DNA of 64,000 nucleotides from Paenibacillus sp. FSL K6-1096. Its GTDB lineage: Bacteria; Bacillota; Bacilli; Paenibacillales; Paenibacillaceae. How positions within the stretch are numbered: position 1 is the stretch's first letter; every line of letters begins with the position of its first letter. The translations under genes were made by a program, and so were the position numbers. The DNA is taken from positions 5,332,001 to 5,396,000 of the forward strand of contig NZ_CP150274.1 in NCBI RefSeq assembly GCF_037977055.1, given 5' to 3'. The notes under the pieces are model-generated. The model ran no database searches. It saw nothing but the letters and a program-made list of their open reading frames with translations, and was not told the DNA's origin. Below, in pieces: positions 25,691 through 34,980 of the stretch.

Positions 25691-25710
25691 AATTCGTGCA
25701 TTGCTCTCCT
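25691..25710. promoter_or_regulatory. Putative activator site before the sugar-binding protein gene
   Basis: AATTCGTGCATTGCTCTCCT matches the site at 27214-27233 in 18 of 20 bases. A likely -10 box TATAAC is at 25736, about 26 bases after the site, so the site abuts the -35 region as expected for an activator. The YesN-like regulator at 31115 is the natural candidate. Confidence 0.55.
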
Positions 25711-25782
25711 ATGAACTTCAATTCCATATTGTTACTATAACTATGTAGCAAGAGAATACAGATGTATACAGGAGGGTTAAAG

Positions 25783-27126
25783 ATGTTGAAATGGAAGCGT
25801 TCTCTTTCGGTGTTGGCCATGACAGCTATACTGGGAACATTGGCTGCCTGCGGCGGCGGAGGGAATAACACGAATAATGCGGGTGCGGCTACGGAAGCGC
25901 CTGCCAGCACCAATGCGGCGGCTGCAACGGAAGCACCAAGCAGCGGTGGAGAGCCGGTCAAGCTGCGGATTATGTGGTGGGGCTCCCAGCCGCGGCATGA
26001 GGCTACCCTGGCAGCGCTGGACTTGTACACGAAGAATAATCCGAACGTAACATTCGAGCCGGAATACTCCGGGATGGACGGATACCTCGACAAATTGTCC
26101 ACCCAGGCTGCTGCCAACAATGCGCCCGATGTAGTGCAGCTTGACCCGGGCTGGATGCCGGACTGGATGGCCCGTCAACAGCTGGCTGACCTGGCCCCTG
26201 AGGTGGATGTAAGCAAATTCGATACCAAGCTGCTGTCCGGCGGACAGCTGGACGGCAAGCAATACGCTGTTCCGCTCGGCTCTGTAGCCTTCGGTATGGT
26301 CTACGACAAAGCCGCGATGGATAAGCTGGGCATTGCCAATCCTGCCAACGGCTGGACGTGGGATGACTTCTTCGCCCTGGCGAAGGAATCCAAGTCCAAG
26401 CTGCCGCAGGGCCAGTATTTCACATTAGACTATGCAGGTAACTACTTCATGTACTCCGCCTACCAGTATGCCAAAGGTAAAGGACAGGTCATCACGGATG
26501 ACGGTCATTTCAACGTAGATGAAGCCACCTATCTGGACTGGACCCGCAAGTTCGAAGAGCTGCGCAAGGAAGGCCTGGTTCCTCCGGCGGATGTGAACGC
26601 ATCCGATAAGGAAATGGACCCGCAAATGGATCTGCTGGCTGCCGGCAAGGTGCTGTTCCGTTACAGCTTCTCCAACAACCTGGGAACCTGGGACAGTATC
26701 AAGCCGGGCGCTTACGCCCTGGTGACCATGCCGCGTGCTGAAGAGGCCGGCGGCTGGCTGAAGCCATCCATGTACATGGCGGTAACCAAGACCTCCAAGC
26801 ATGCTGAAGAAGCCAAGAAATTCATCAACTGGTTCGTGAATGACCCTGAAGCGGCTAAGATTACCCAAACCTTCCGCGGCTTGCCGGCCAACAAGGATAA
26901 TGCCGCTCTGCTGGAAGCGAACATGAGCGATCTGGATAAGGTGGGCCTCGGTCTGCTCCGGGCCACGGAGCCGGATGGTCAAGTCTGGTCGGCTGGAGCC
27001 GGCGGCTGGACGAACTTCGTGGACAAAGACTGGGTGCTTGTGCGTGACCAGCTCAGCTTCGGTAAAGTTACACCGGAAGAAGCCTTCAAGCAGCTGAAGG
27101 AAGCTTCTATGTCCTACGAGAAATAA
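25783..27126 (+). CDS. Sugar ABC transporter substrate-binding lipoprotein (CUT1 family)
   Basis: The start at 25783 has AGGAGGG seven bases upstream; an in-frame ATG-like start at 25762 has none. The 447-residue protein has a lipoprotein signal ending in the lipobox LAAC, then a low-complexity Ala/Thr/Asn linker to about residue 50. An extracellular solute-binding family 1 fold follows (LRIMWWGSQPRHEATLAALD, DVVQLDPGWMPDWM, YAVPLGSVAFGMVYDKAAM). It binds a sugar or oligosaccharide outside the membrane and passes it to the two permeases downstream. A terminator after it would give it higher expression than the permeases. Confidence 0.95.
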   Translation: MLKWKRSLSVLAMTAILGTLAACGGGGNNTNNAGAATEAPASTNAAAATEAPSSGGEPVKLRIMWWGSQPRHEATLAALDLYTKNNPNVTFEPEYSGMDGYLDKLSTQAAANNAPDVVQLDPGWMPDWMARQQLADLAPEVDVSKFDTKLLSGGQLDGKQYAVPLGSVAFGMVYDKAAMDKLGIANPANGWTWDDFFALAKESKSKLPQGQYFTLDYAGNYFMYSAYQYAKGKGQVITDDGHFNVDEATYLDWTRKFEELRKEGLVPPADVNASDKEMDPQMDLLAAGKVLFRYSFSNNLGTWDSIKPGAYALVTMPRAEEAGGWLKPSMYMAVTKTSKHAEEAKKFINWFVNDPEAAKITQTFRGLPANKDNAALLEANMSDLDKVGLGLLRATEPDGQVWSAGAGGWTNFVDKDWVLVRDQLSFGKVTPEEAFKQLKEASMSYEK

Positions 27127-27138
27127 ACGAAAGAACGG

Positions 27139-27169
27139 AAAGCCCGGGCAGACAGATGCCCGGGCTTTT
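27139..27169 (+). terminator. Terminator after the binding-protein gene
   Basis: AAAGCCCGGGCA (27139-27150) pairs with TGCCCGGGCTTT (27157-27168), followed by TTGCTTTG. It separates the binding-protein gene from the permeases. Confidence 0.85.
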
Positions 27170-27213
27170 GCTTTGAGTCATTTCAAGCTGAACTTATCGT
27201 TATATTTTGAAAG

Positions 27214-27233
27214 AATTCGAGCATTGCCCTCCT
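27214..27233. promoter_or_regulatory. Putative activator site before the permease operon
   Basis: AATTCGAGCATTGCCCTCCT is the twin of 25691-25710. A likely -10 box TATACT is at 27257, 24 bases after the site, nearly the same geometry. This supports co-regulation of the binding protein and the permeases by one factor. Confidence 0.55.
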
Positions 27234-27298
27234 TTAGCAGAAGCGCTTGTGAATTATATACTTAAGCTATACAAATTGACGACAAGAGGTGACCACAG

Positions 27299-28261
27299 AT
27301 GAACCGTTCCACAACCACTATAGCCGAAGGCGCACCATCGCTGAAGAAAAGCTCATACTTCAAAAGCCGATGGAACGCTCCGCTTGCCGGCTATTTATTT
27401 ATTTCGCCTTGGCTGATCGGGTTCCTGGCGCTGACGGCGTATCCGTTATTTTTATCCCTGTATTATTCATTCACTGACTACACGCTGATGCAGCCCATGA
27501 AATGGATCGGGGCCCGCAACTATGAAAGGATATTCACCGCCGACCCGAAATTCATTCAATCCGCCAAAGTCACATTTACGTATGTGCTGGCCTCCGTGCC
27601 GCTGAAGCTCGCCGCCGCCCTGTTCGTAGCGATGATCCTCAGCAAGGCCGTGAAGGGGATCGGCGTCTACCGCACAGCGATCTATTTCCCTTCGCTCATC
27701 GGAGGCAGTATCGGTGTCTCACTGCTGTGGCGGAATATTTTTGGCGTAGACGGTGTGTTCAATAAGCTGATTGCGGTCTTCGGCATCGAGGGCAAAAGCT
27801 GGATCACCAACCCTGACACGGCGCTGAGCACACTGATTCTGCTGACGGTCTGGCAATTCGGCTCCACGATGGTTATTTTCCTGGCCGGGCTGAAGCAGAT
27901 TCCGAATGACCTGTACGAGGCCTCATCGGTGGACGGAGCCAACAAGGTGGTCCAATTCTTCCGCGTCACCCTGCCAATGCTGTCGCCGATTCTCTATTTT
28001 AACCTGATCATGGCTGTCATTAACGCCTTCCAGATGTTCACCTCAGCCTTCGTAATTACGAACGGCGGGCCGATGAACGCAACTTATGTATACGCGATGT
28101 ACCTGTATGAAAGGGCATTCAGCCGCTATGAACTGGGTTATGCCTCTGCTCTGGCCTGGATCATGCTGATCGCTATTGTGGCTGCAACGCTCCTGATCTC
28201 CTTCAGCTCGAAGTATTGGGTATTCTACGAAACGGACACAGGAGGGAAAAAACGCAAATGA
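27299..28261 (+). CDS. Sugar ABC transporter permease (MalF/UgpA type)
   Basis: The 320-residue protein has six membrane helices, starting with AGYLFISPWLIGFLALTAYP. The EAA loop LYEASSVDGANKVVQFFRVT docks on the ATPase. Ribosome site AAGAGGTG precedes ATG 27299. It forms the inner-membrane channel together with the next gene product. No ATPase gene is in the operon; CUT1 importers of Gram-positives often share an MsmX-type ATPase encoded elsewhere. Confidence 0.95.
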   Translation: MNRSTTTIAEGAPSLKKSSYFKSRWNAPLAGYLFISPWLIGFLALTAYPLFLSLYYSFTDYTLMQPMKWIGARNYERIFTADPKFIQSAKVTFTYVLASVPLKLAAALFVAMILSKAVKGIGVYRTAIYFPSLIGGSIGVSLLWRNIFGVDGVFNKLIAVFGIEGKSWITNPDTALSTLILLTVWQFGSTMVIFLAGLKQIPNDLYEASSVDGANKVVQFFRVTLPMLSPILYFNLIMAVINAFQMFTSAFVITNGGPMNATYVYAMYLYERAFSRYELGYASALAWIMLIAIVAATLLISFSSKYWVFYETDTGGKKRK

Positions 28262-29106
28262 CAACATCTCTGAATTGGAAGCCTGCACTGCGGCATGTAT
28301 TCATGATTCTCTTCAGCTTCGTGATGGTCTATCCGATTGTCTGGTGGATTGGCGCCTCACTGAAGGACAGCACCGAGCTGGGCTCGCCGGGGATTTTCCC
28401 GTCGGTCCTCAAGTGGGAGAACTTCACCAACGGCTGGAACTCGGTTCCCGGTCATACATTTACGGACTTCTACATTAACACCTTCTACCTGGAAATCATG
28501 GTGCTGATCGCAACCCTGCTGTCGACTACACTGGTTGCCTTCGGATTTGCGAGACTGGATTTTCCGCTCAAAAAGTTCTGGTTCTCCATTCTGATGCTGA
28601 CGCTGATGATGCCCGGACAAGTTCTGATTATTCCTCAGTACGCCTTGTTCCATCAGCTGGGCTGGGTCAATACGTATCTGCCGTTCGTCGTTCCCCATCT
28701 GCTGGCGGGCGGGGCCGGGGGGAGCTTCTTCGTCTTCCTGCTGATCCAGTTTATCCGCGGTGTGCCGAAGGAACTGGATGAATCGGCCAAAATCGACGGC
28801 TGCTCCTGGTTCGGCATTTTCTGGAGAGTGGTGATGCCGCTGGCCTTCCCGGCGGTTGTTACGGTGACCATTTTCTGCTTCCTGTGGAACTGGGATGACT
28901 TCCTGGGCCACCTGCTGTACATCAACACGGTCGAGAAATATACAGTCGGTCTTGCACTGCGCATGATCAACGACTCCCAGTCTGCGGCTGAATGGGGCCA
29001 GCTCCTGGCGATGTCGCTTGTCTCTATTATTCCGGCTACCCTGGTATTCACCTTCCTGCAGAAGTATTTCGTGGACGGGATTGCGACAACAGGCATAAAG
29101 GGATAA
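28258..29106 (+). CDS. Sugar ABC transporter permease (MalG/UgpE type)
   Basis: The start at 28258 overlaps the previous stop as ATGA, so translation is coupled; GGAGGG lies about 11 bases upstream. The 282-residue protein has six membrane helices. Its EAA loop, LDESAKIDGCSWFGIFWRVV, differs from the canonical EAA by having DES, as in many MalG-type proteins. The C-terminus GIATTGIKG is typical of this subfamily. It pairs with the upstream permease. Confidence 0.95.
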   Translation: MTTSLNWKPALRHVFMILFSFVMVYPIVWWIGASLKDSTELGSPGIFPSVLKWENFTNGWNSVPGHTFTDFYINTFYLEIMVLIATLLSTTLVAFGFARLDFPLKKFWFSILMLTLMMPGQVLIIPQYALFHQLGWVNTYLPFVVPHLLAGGAGGSFFVFLLIQFIRGVPKELDESAKIDGCSWFGIFWRVVMPLAFPAVVTVTIFCFLWNWDDFLGHLLYINTVEKYTVGLALRMINDSQSAAEWGQLLAMSLVSIIPATLVFTFLQKYFVDGIATTGIKG

Positions 29107-29130
29107 GATTTAAAAAACATCACTCCGATA

Positions 29131-29169
29131 ACGGTAAAGCGCCTGATTCCCATTCGCCGCTTTACCGTT
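29131..29169 (+). terminator. Terminator after the permease pair
   Basis: AACGGTAAAGCG pairs with CGCTTTACCGTT around a loop of about 15 bases, followed by TATTTC. It lies 24 bases after the permease stop. Confidence 0.75.
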
Positions 29170-29228
29170 TATTTCGAAATATAAGCATTTATAGGTTTCA
29201 CACAATAATTTATCCTTCTATTTCTCGC

Positions 29229-29271
29229 TGAAACGGCACCGTCCTTTAAAAGGACGGTAAAGCCGTTTCTA
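29229..29271 (+). other. Long hairpin in the leader of the YesM-like kinase gene
   Basis: ACCGTCCTTT and AAAGGACGGT are a near-perfect inverted repeat with a one-base centre, extended outward by GAAACGGC and GCCGTTTC after two unpaired bases. It lies about 35 bases before the kinase start. No T run follows, so it is not a classic terminator. It may be a leader or attenuator hairpin or an mRNA processing site. Confidence 0.55.
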
Positions 29272-29305
29272 CTTGTGTGAACGGGAGGCAAAGGAAGGGA
29301 AGCGC

Positions 29306-31069
29306 TTGACCAATCCTTTTAAGAAGTACAGGATCGACCGTCTGTTTTTCCATAGCTTCGCGATTGTGCTTATTCTTGTAATCGCTGTTACGGCCTGGAC
29401 CAGCTACAGCAATTCCTCGAAGGCGCTCGTGGAGACGACCTCACGCTATCAGCAGCGGCTGCTGGATGAATTGAACAATGAGATTTCTACCCGGCTGAAT
29501 ATGATCGAGCAGATCTCGCTGTCCACCTCACGGGACAATGAGCTGACGGCCTACCTGCAGAACCGGCAGGATGATTTCGAACGCTACCGCAAGCGCGTCG
29601 GCGTGGAGAGTGCGCTCGGCAATCTTACCTATGCCATTCCGTTAATCCAGGGGATTGACCTGTATATGGATCAGCCGATGCCGAGCGACGGCCAGAGCTA
29701 TATCCAGTTCCGCAGTATGGCCGATCTGGATAAGCAGCCCTGGTCCGTCAGCCTGCGGAAGGTCGACTTCGCCTGGTCCGGCGAGCATTCCATTCCCAGT
29801 ATTCAGGGGGACGTACCGGTTCTCAGCTTCGCCCGGAAGATCATGGTAGAGAACGACTATTTGGGTGTGCTCGTCATCCACATCAAAGCGAAGGAGATCC
29901 GGGAGCTGCTTACCGGCAACTCCACCGGGTCGAACCGTATTATGACCGACAGCGGGGGCAAGCAGATTCTGAAGATCGGGGAGACGCTTGAACCCGGCGA
30001 GTGGTCGAAGTGGATTGATCTGAAGAGCAACAAGTCCGGTTATGTGCATATTCCCGGCAACGAGGATTCGGGAAATAAGCTGCTGGTCTATTCGCGGATG
30101 GACAACTCCATCTGGACGCTGATCGAATTCACCTCCTGGAGCCAGATTACGGCAAGCAGTCTGAAGCTGGCGGAATGGATCGGCCTGATCGGTCTTGGCG
30201 CCATCCTGCTGGTGCTGCTGCTGACCCACTATCTGAGCCGGCAATTCACCAAGCCGATCAAGCAGCTTGTCAACGCCATGAGAATGTATTCAGTTGGCGT
30301 GAGTAAAGAGGAGCTGCCCGTGGATTACGAGAATGAATTCGGTTATCTGTTCTCCGGCTACCGTAAGCAGAACGAGCGGATTGAGGAGCTGTACCGGTCG
30401 CTGGAGCAGCGGTATGAGCAGCAGCGCAAGGCGGAGATTGAAGCGCTGCAGGCCAACATCAACCCGCATTTTCTCTATAATATGCTGGATCAGCTCAACT
30501 GGATGGCGATAGAAGCGGGACAGGATGAGCTGAGCCGGATTCTGGAGCTGATGGGCCGGATGTTCCGCATCGGCCTATCCAACGGGGCAAGCTTCATTAA
30601 AGTGTCGGAGGAATTGGAGCATATCGGTTGTTATCTGGAGATCCAGCAGCTCCGCTGGGGAGGCGGGCTGGAGTACAAGATCGAGGTGGAGCCGGAGCTT
30701 CAGAAGCTGTATCTCCCTAAGCTGACCCTGCAGCCCTTCGTGGAGAATTCGATTGTCCACGGGTTCAATAAGCAGCGCAGCGGCCAGATCGTGATCCGCA
30801 TGGCCAAGTCGGGGGAGACTCTGCAGATCACGATCGAGGATAACGGAGCCGGGCTGAAGCAGCCGCAGGAGCGGCCGCGCAAGCGCCACACAGGCGGCTA
30901 TGGTATTCACAATGTGAGAGAGCGGATTGCCGGATATTTTGGAACCGGCTATGGGGTTACGCTGATGGAGCGTGAAGAGGGAGGAACCCGGGTAGAGATC
31001 AGCCTGCCGCTGCTCCCTGATGCCCCGGCGCAGAAGCTGCCGGCTTCTCTCACCAGGAGGGACGGCTGA
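29306..31069 (+). CDS. YesM-family sensor histidine kinase
   Basis: TTG 29306 has GGAAGGG seven bases upstream; another TTG at 29273 has no such site. The 587-residue protein has a membrane helix at about 15-40, an extracellular sensor of about 250 residues, a second helix at about 290-310, and a HAMP domain. A His_kinase domain follows with H388 in NINPHFLYNMLDQLNW, then an ATPase domain (PFVENSIVHGF, DNGAGL, GGYGIHNVRERI). YesM kinases sense extracellular sugars, sometimes through the sugar-bound lipoprotein. The paired regulator follows 45 bp downstream. Confidence 0.93.
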   Translation: MTNPFKKYRIDRLFFHSFAIVLILVIAVTAWTSYSNSSKALVETTSRYQQRLLDELNNEISTRLNMIEQISLSTSRDNELTAYLQNRQDDFERYRKRVGVESALGNLTYAIPLIQGIDLYMDQPMPSDGQSYIQFRSMADLDKQPWSVSLRKVDFAWSGEHSIPSIQGDVPVLSFARKIMVENDYLGVLVIHIKAKEIRELLTGNSTGSNRIMTDSGGKQILKIGETLEPGEWSKWIDLKSNKSGYVHIPGNEDSGNKLLVYSRMDNSIWTLIEFTSWSQITASSLKLAEWIGLIGLGAILLVLLLTHYLSRQFTKPIKQLVNAMRMYSVGVSKEELPVDYENEFGYLFSGYRKQNERIEELYRSLEQRYEQQRKAEIEALQANINPHFLYNMLDQLNWMAIEAGQDELSRILELMGRMFRIGLSNGASFIKVSEELEHIGCYLEIQQLRWGGGLEYKIEVEPELQKLYLPKLTLQPFVENSIVHGFNKQRSGQIVIRMAKSGETLQITIEDNGAGLKQPQERPRKRHTGGYGIHNVRERIAGYFGTGYGVTLMEREEGGTRVEISLPLLPDAPAQKLPASLTRRDG

Positions 31070-31114
31070 TCCCGCGGCAGCAGGAGCTAAAGAAGCTTAA
31101 GGAGGCGACAGGAG

Positions 31115-32719
31115 ATGTGGAAGATCGCGATTATTGATGATGAGCGCCAGGTGCTTCAAGGCATGAAGCGGGCGATTCCCTGGGCGGAGCTGGAGGCGGA
31201 ATGGGCCGGGGAGGCGCTGAACGGCGAGGACGGACTGGCGATGATCCGTACGGTCTGCCCGGACATTGTCATCACCGATATTTATATGCCGGTCATGAAT
31301 GGCCTGGAGATGATGGAGCATCTAAGGAATGAGGGGTTCACGGGCAAAATTATTATTTTGAGCGGATACTCGGACTTTGAACATGCCCGGGCGGCGCTCA
31401 GGCTTCAGGTCAGCGACTATGTCTCCAAGCCGATCAGCCTGCCAACGCTGAGAACAATCCTCCAGCGGGTCATTGCCGAGCTGGTGCAGGAGAAGGAGAA
31501 GCAGCTCCGGCAGGGCGAGCTGGAGCTGAAAATGATGCTCTACGAGCCCTTCGTCGAGAAGGAGTGGGTCCGCGCGGCCGCTGTCGGCACCCTGGACCCT
31601 TCCTACCGGACTGACAGCCATATTCCAACCTCATACCAATATTGGCTGGACCGGCGTCATGTCACTATCGGGATCGAAATGCTCCGCGATGACCGGGCCT
31701 GCTCGTTCTCGGTGTCCGACTGGAATCTGTTCCGCTTCGCAGTCAGCAATATTGCCTGTGAGGTGACGCGCAAGGTCTACGCCGAGATGGAATACACCGA
31801 GCTGAACAGCCACAGGGCTTTATTGATTGTTCATCCTGCTGAGGAATGCGGGCAGCAGCTGGAGGAGCTGGGGACCCGGCTGATCGACAGCATCAGCTCC
31901 TATCTGAAGCTGGTGATCCGCGTCGGCATCGGAGGACTGAAGGATACGTGGACGAAGATTCCCGAATCCACGGAGGAGGCATTCCGCGCCATGGATCAGG
32001 GAGCCGCGCGGATCAGTCCGGCCTATGAAGTGTACCGCTACCGGGAGAGCCACAGCAGCGGGCAGGAACGGGGAGCCTTGTTCCCGGTTAAGTTCTCCTA
32101 CAAGCTGGCCGCCGCGATGAAGGCTTCGCAGGAGGCGGAGGCGCAGCAGCTTGTATACGAATACATTACAGAGCTGCAAGCGCAGCAAGGGGTCTCCGCC
32201 GGCTACGTGCAGATGCTGGGCAGTGAGCTATGGGGGATCATCACTTACTCTTTGTATGAGGCGGGTTTCGTGCTGGATGATCTGTTCACCAATGACCAGA
32301 TCGCCCAGGAGATCGGCAATCTGGTGCTGCCGGATCAGCTGGCCGCCTGGCTGTCCGCCAAGATTACAGCGATCTGTGCCAGCCGCCAGTGGAAGGGCAG
32401 CAGCAAGCACAGGCAGGTGGTTGATTTCATGACCAACTACATTCATGAGCATTATGCCGAAGAGCTTACGCTGGCCGATCTATCGGATAAGGTGTTCATC
32501 TCGCGCAATCATCTGTCGATTATCTTCAAGAATATTACCGGGGAGACCTTCAACAACTACCTGACCCGGGTGCGGATCGAGAAGGCCCGGGAGCTGCTCA
32601 TGCAGCGCAATATGCTGGTCTATGAGGTGGCGGAGCGGGTAGGCTACAAGAACATTCCGTATTTCAGCACCCTGTTCAAAAAGATCACCGGCATGAATCC
32701 CACCGAACTGATTAAATGA
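31115..32719 (+). CDS. YesN-family response regulator with AraC DNA-binding domain
   Basis: The 534-residue protein has a receiver domain (acidic pair DD at 8-9, phosphoacceptor D55 in VITDIYMP, lysine in VSKPIS) and a long linker. The C-terminal AraC double helix-turn-helix (about 430-530) contains LSDKVFISRNHLSIIFKNIT and VAERVGYKNIPYFSTLFKKI. It has GGAGGCGACAGGAG before ATG 31115 and closes the CUT1 transporter region. The likely targets are the twin sites at 25691 and 27214. Confidence 0.95.
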   Translation: MWKIAIIDDERQVLQGMKRAIPWAELEAEWAGEALNGEDGLAMIRTVCPDIVITDIYMPVMNGLEMMEHLRNEGFTGKIIILSGYSDFEHARAALRLQVSDYVSKPISLPTLRTILQRVIAELVQEKEKQLRQGELELKMMLYEPFVEKEWVRAAAVGTLDPSYRTDSHIPTSYQYWLDRRHVTIGIEMLRDDRACSFSVSDWNLFRFAVSNIACEVTRKVYAEMEYTELNSHRALLIVHPAEECGQQLEELGTRLIDSISSYLKLVIRVGIGGLKDTWTKIPESTEEAFRAMDQGAARISPAYEVYRYRESHSSGQERGALFPVKFSYKLAAAMKASQEAEAQQLVYEYITELQAQQGVSAGYVQMLGSELWGIITYSLYEAGFVLDDLFTNDQIAQEIGNLVLPDQLAAWLSAKITAICASRQWKGSSKHRQVVDFMTNYIHEHYAEELTLADLSDKVFISRNHLSIIFKNITGETFNNYLTRVRIEKARELLMQRNMLVYEVAERVGYKNIPYFSTLFKKITGMNPTELIK

Positions 32720-32727
32720 GTGTATCT

Positions 32728-32765
32728 CCCGTACCCTTCGCTGCGCCGGGTACGGGATTTTTTGC
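32728..32765 (+). terminator. Terminator of the kinase/regulator genes
   Basis: CCCGTACCC (32728-32736) pairs with GGGTACGGG (32748-32756), followed by ATTTTTTTG. It is a strong intrinsic terminator directly after the YesN-like gene. Confidence 0.9.
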
Positions 32766-32923
32766 GTCTGATTTCAGAGCTTGCCTGATTGCCCTGCAGT
32801 GAGAATAGGCTGCCTCTACAGGGCAACAATGTTACTGAATGGCATGTATGACTTGAGCATGGAAGCTGCATCCGTTAAGCTGATTCTAGGCAATACTGCT
32901 GCTAATTGAAATGGGGTATTCTT

Positions 32924-33619
32924 ATGAGTCGTATTCTGGTCGTTGAAGATGATGAGAACTTTGTATTTGGCATCGAATATACCTTGAAGGCCGAAGGCTA
33001 TGAAGTTGTTCTTGCCGGGAGCTTAATGGAAGCAAGGCGGGTCATTGCCGTCACAGGGATAGATATCGTGCTGCTCGACATTAATTTGCCGGATGGAACA
33101 GGTTATGAGCTGTGCAGGGAGATTCGGACAAGCTCTCAAGTGCCTATTATCTTCCTGACTGCCTTAGACGAGGAGACCAATGTCGTTGCCGGTCTGGAAC
33201 TGGGGGCCGACGATTATATGACCAAGCCCGTGCGCACGAAGGAGCTGCTCTCCAGAATCAAAGCGGTGTTGCGCCGCAACAACAGCTCTAAGGAAAGCTT
33301 GAAGGTATGGAAGTCCGGAGAGATAGAGGTCCGGCTGCTTGAAGGAATCGTTCTTAAGAATGGAAGGGAAGTTTTACTTACCAGCATAGAATACCGGCTC
33401 CTGTTAATGTTTCTGTCCCATCCGAAGCAGATCTGCAGCCGAAGTGCGATCTTAAGAGATATATGGGATCTTTCGGGCGAATTTATTGATGATAATACAT
33501 TATCCGTACATATCCGCCGCTTAAGGGAAAAACTGGAGTCAAATCCGGCCTCACCGGAATATATCCTCACCGTCCGGGGCATCGGCTACAAATGGAATAC
33601 TGAAACGACAGGGGGGTAA
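32924..33619 (+). CDS. Response regulator, OmpR/PhoB family
   Basis: ATG 32924 was chosen; the in-frame TTG at 32906 would add six residues with no ribosome site. The 231-residue protein has acidic residues EDDE at 8-11, phosphoacceptor D52 in VLLDINLPD, lysine in TKPV, and a C-terminal winged helix (RSAILRDIWDLSGEF, LSVHIRRLREKLE, VRGIGYKWN). The paired kinase starts four bases after its stop. It heads a four-gene module with a LolD/FtsX-type ABC transporter. Confidence 0.93.
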   Translation: MSRILVVEDDENFVFGIEYTLKAEGYEVVLAGSLMEARRVIAVTGIDIVLLDINLPDGTGYELCREIRTSSQVPIIFLTALDEETNVVAGLELGADDYMTKPVRTKELLSRIKAVLRRNNSSKESLKVWKSGEIEVRLLEGIVLKNGREVLLTSIEYRLLLMFLSHPKQICSRSAILRDIWDLSGEFIDDNTLSVHIRRLREKLESNPASPEYILTVRGIGYKWNTETTGG

Positions 33620-33623
33620 AGGG

Positions 33624-34865
33624 ATGCAGGCAGTGGTTCGGAATCCTGAATGGAAGGCGATCTCCATCAAGCTGTTGCTGTTGCAATTCTTTTTTGCATT
33701 ATGCCTGTTTCTGCTGATGAATGGACAGCTCGAACGAATCAGCCAGGTGATTGTAGACCAGAATGTCGCTTTCGTTGGACAGGTATTGAAGAATGATCCT
33801 TCGCTGGAGCAGGAAGTCATTCATTATGTCACCCAGGGTGCAGACTCTGAGGAGATTGCACTGGGCAGACAGGTATTATCCCGGTATGGTTATACACAGC
33901 AGATGAATATCGCTGACCAGCCGGCGCTTTCAGGCATAGCCCTGCCGTATTACGCAGCCGGAATGGCGTTGCTGTTCGTTATTCCGGTTTTAATGCTCGT
34001 ATTCTGGGAGTATCGCCGGTTCTTTTCCAGAATCCGCAAGGTTGCCTTTGCGGCAGACCAGGTGGTTGAAGGCAAATTCGATCAATCTTTACCTGAAATT
34101 GATGAGGGGGACTTCAGTGTGTTAGGCCATAGCTTCAATGCTATGGCAGGCAGACTAAGCGACAGTGTTGCGCAGTTGAAGCAAGAAAAGACATTTCTAA
34201 GCAATCTGCTGGCCGATATTTCGCATCAGCTCAAAACACCGTTAGCCTCTCTTATCGTGTTCAACGAACATCTGCTGGATGACCCCCATATGGATGCCAA
34301 GCTGAGAGCGACTTTTCTGGAGCGCAGCAAGCTGCAGCTTGAACGCATGGAATGGCTGATTATCAGCTTACTGAAGCTGGCAAGAGTGGAGGCGGGAGCA
34401 ATTGCGTACAGGAAGCGGCAGGTCAGGCCTTTGGAAATAATCTATGACACAATGGAATCCTTGAGCGGATGGTCTGAGCCCAAGCAGCAGTCGATCATCG
34501 TGCACGGCGGAGAGAATATGATCCTTGAGTCCGATGAGGAATGGTTAAGTGAGGCGGTCAATAATCTGACTAAAAATGCGCTGGAGCATTCTCCAGTCTC
34601 CGGAGAAGTGCATATCGTCCTGGAAGATACTCCGTTGTTCTCTTCCATAATTATCCGCGATCAGGGCGAAGGCATCCCCCCCGAAGATCTTCCGCATGTC
34701 TTCACACGATTCTACAAAGGAAGAAGCAATGCCAAAGCGCACAGCATCGGCATCGGTTTGTCTCTTGCGAAATCGATTATCGAGGGTCTGGGCGGGACAA
34801 TATCGGTGAGAAGCGAGCCGGGGAAGGGCTCCGAGTTCAGCATTATCTTCATCAAGTCTGTGTAG
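33624..34865 (+). CDS. Sensor histidine kinase with HAMP domain
   Basis: The 413-residue kinase has membrane helices at about 13-33 and 108-128 with about 75 residues outside. HAMP follows, then H201 in ISHQLKTPLASL and an ATPase domain (NNLTKNALEHSP, DQGEGIPPEDLPHVFTRFYK, GIGLSLAKSI). GGGGGG lies nine bases before ATG 33624. It partners the regulator four bases upstream. The outer loop is longer than in the kinase at 5097, so ligand sensing may be direct. Confidence 0.93.
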   Translation: MQAVVRNPEWKAISIKLLLLQFFFALCLFLLMNGQLERISQVIVDQNVAFVGQVLKNDPSLEQEVIHYVTQGADSEEIALGRQVLSRYGYTQQMNIADQPALSGIALPYYAAGMALLFVIPVLMLVFWEYRRFFSRIRKVAFAADQVVEGKFDQSLPEIDEGDFSVLGHSFNAMAGRLSDSVAQLKQEKTFLSNLLADISHQLKTPLASLIVFNEHLLDDPHMDAKLRATFLERSKLQLERMEWLIISLLKLARVEAGAIAYRKRQVRPLEIIYDTMESLSGWSEPKQQSIIVHGGENMILESDEEWLSEAVNNLTKNALEHSPVSGEVHIVLEDTPLFSSIIIRDQGEGIPPEDLPHVFTRFYKGRSNAKAHSIGIGLSLAKSIIEGLGGTISVRSEPGKGSEFSIIFIKSV

Positions 34866-34866
34866 G

Positions 34867-34902
34867 AAGAGGAAGCTTACGGATCCGTAAGCTTCCTCTT
34901 CA
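34867..34902. terminator. Perfect 36-bp palindrome, likely bidirectional terminator
   Basis: An 18-bp arm reading GAAGAGGAAGCTTACGGA is followed directly by its complement. It lies immediately after the kinase stop and before the ABC genes. ACTTTAATG follows, with a partial repeat GTAAGCTTCCT at 34910. It may attenuate rather than end transcription into the ABC genes. Confidence 0.7.
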
Positions 34903-34980
34903 CTTTAATGTAAGCTTCCTTCTTTATAATGACAAATAGATAGAGCAAAGCGCAGCTTAAGTTTGAGGGAGGCACAGACA

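Noticed and set aside
34867..34902. Cloning-vector linker (contains HindIII and BamHI sites in a perfect palindrome)
   Set aside because: The sequence sits in natural context right after a stop codon, is fully symmetrical and fits a terminator. A partial copy follows in the flanking DNA.
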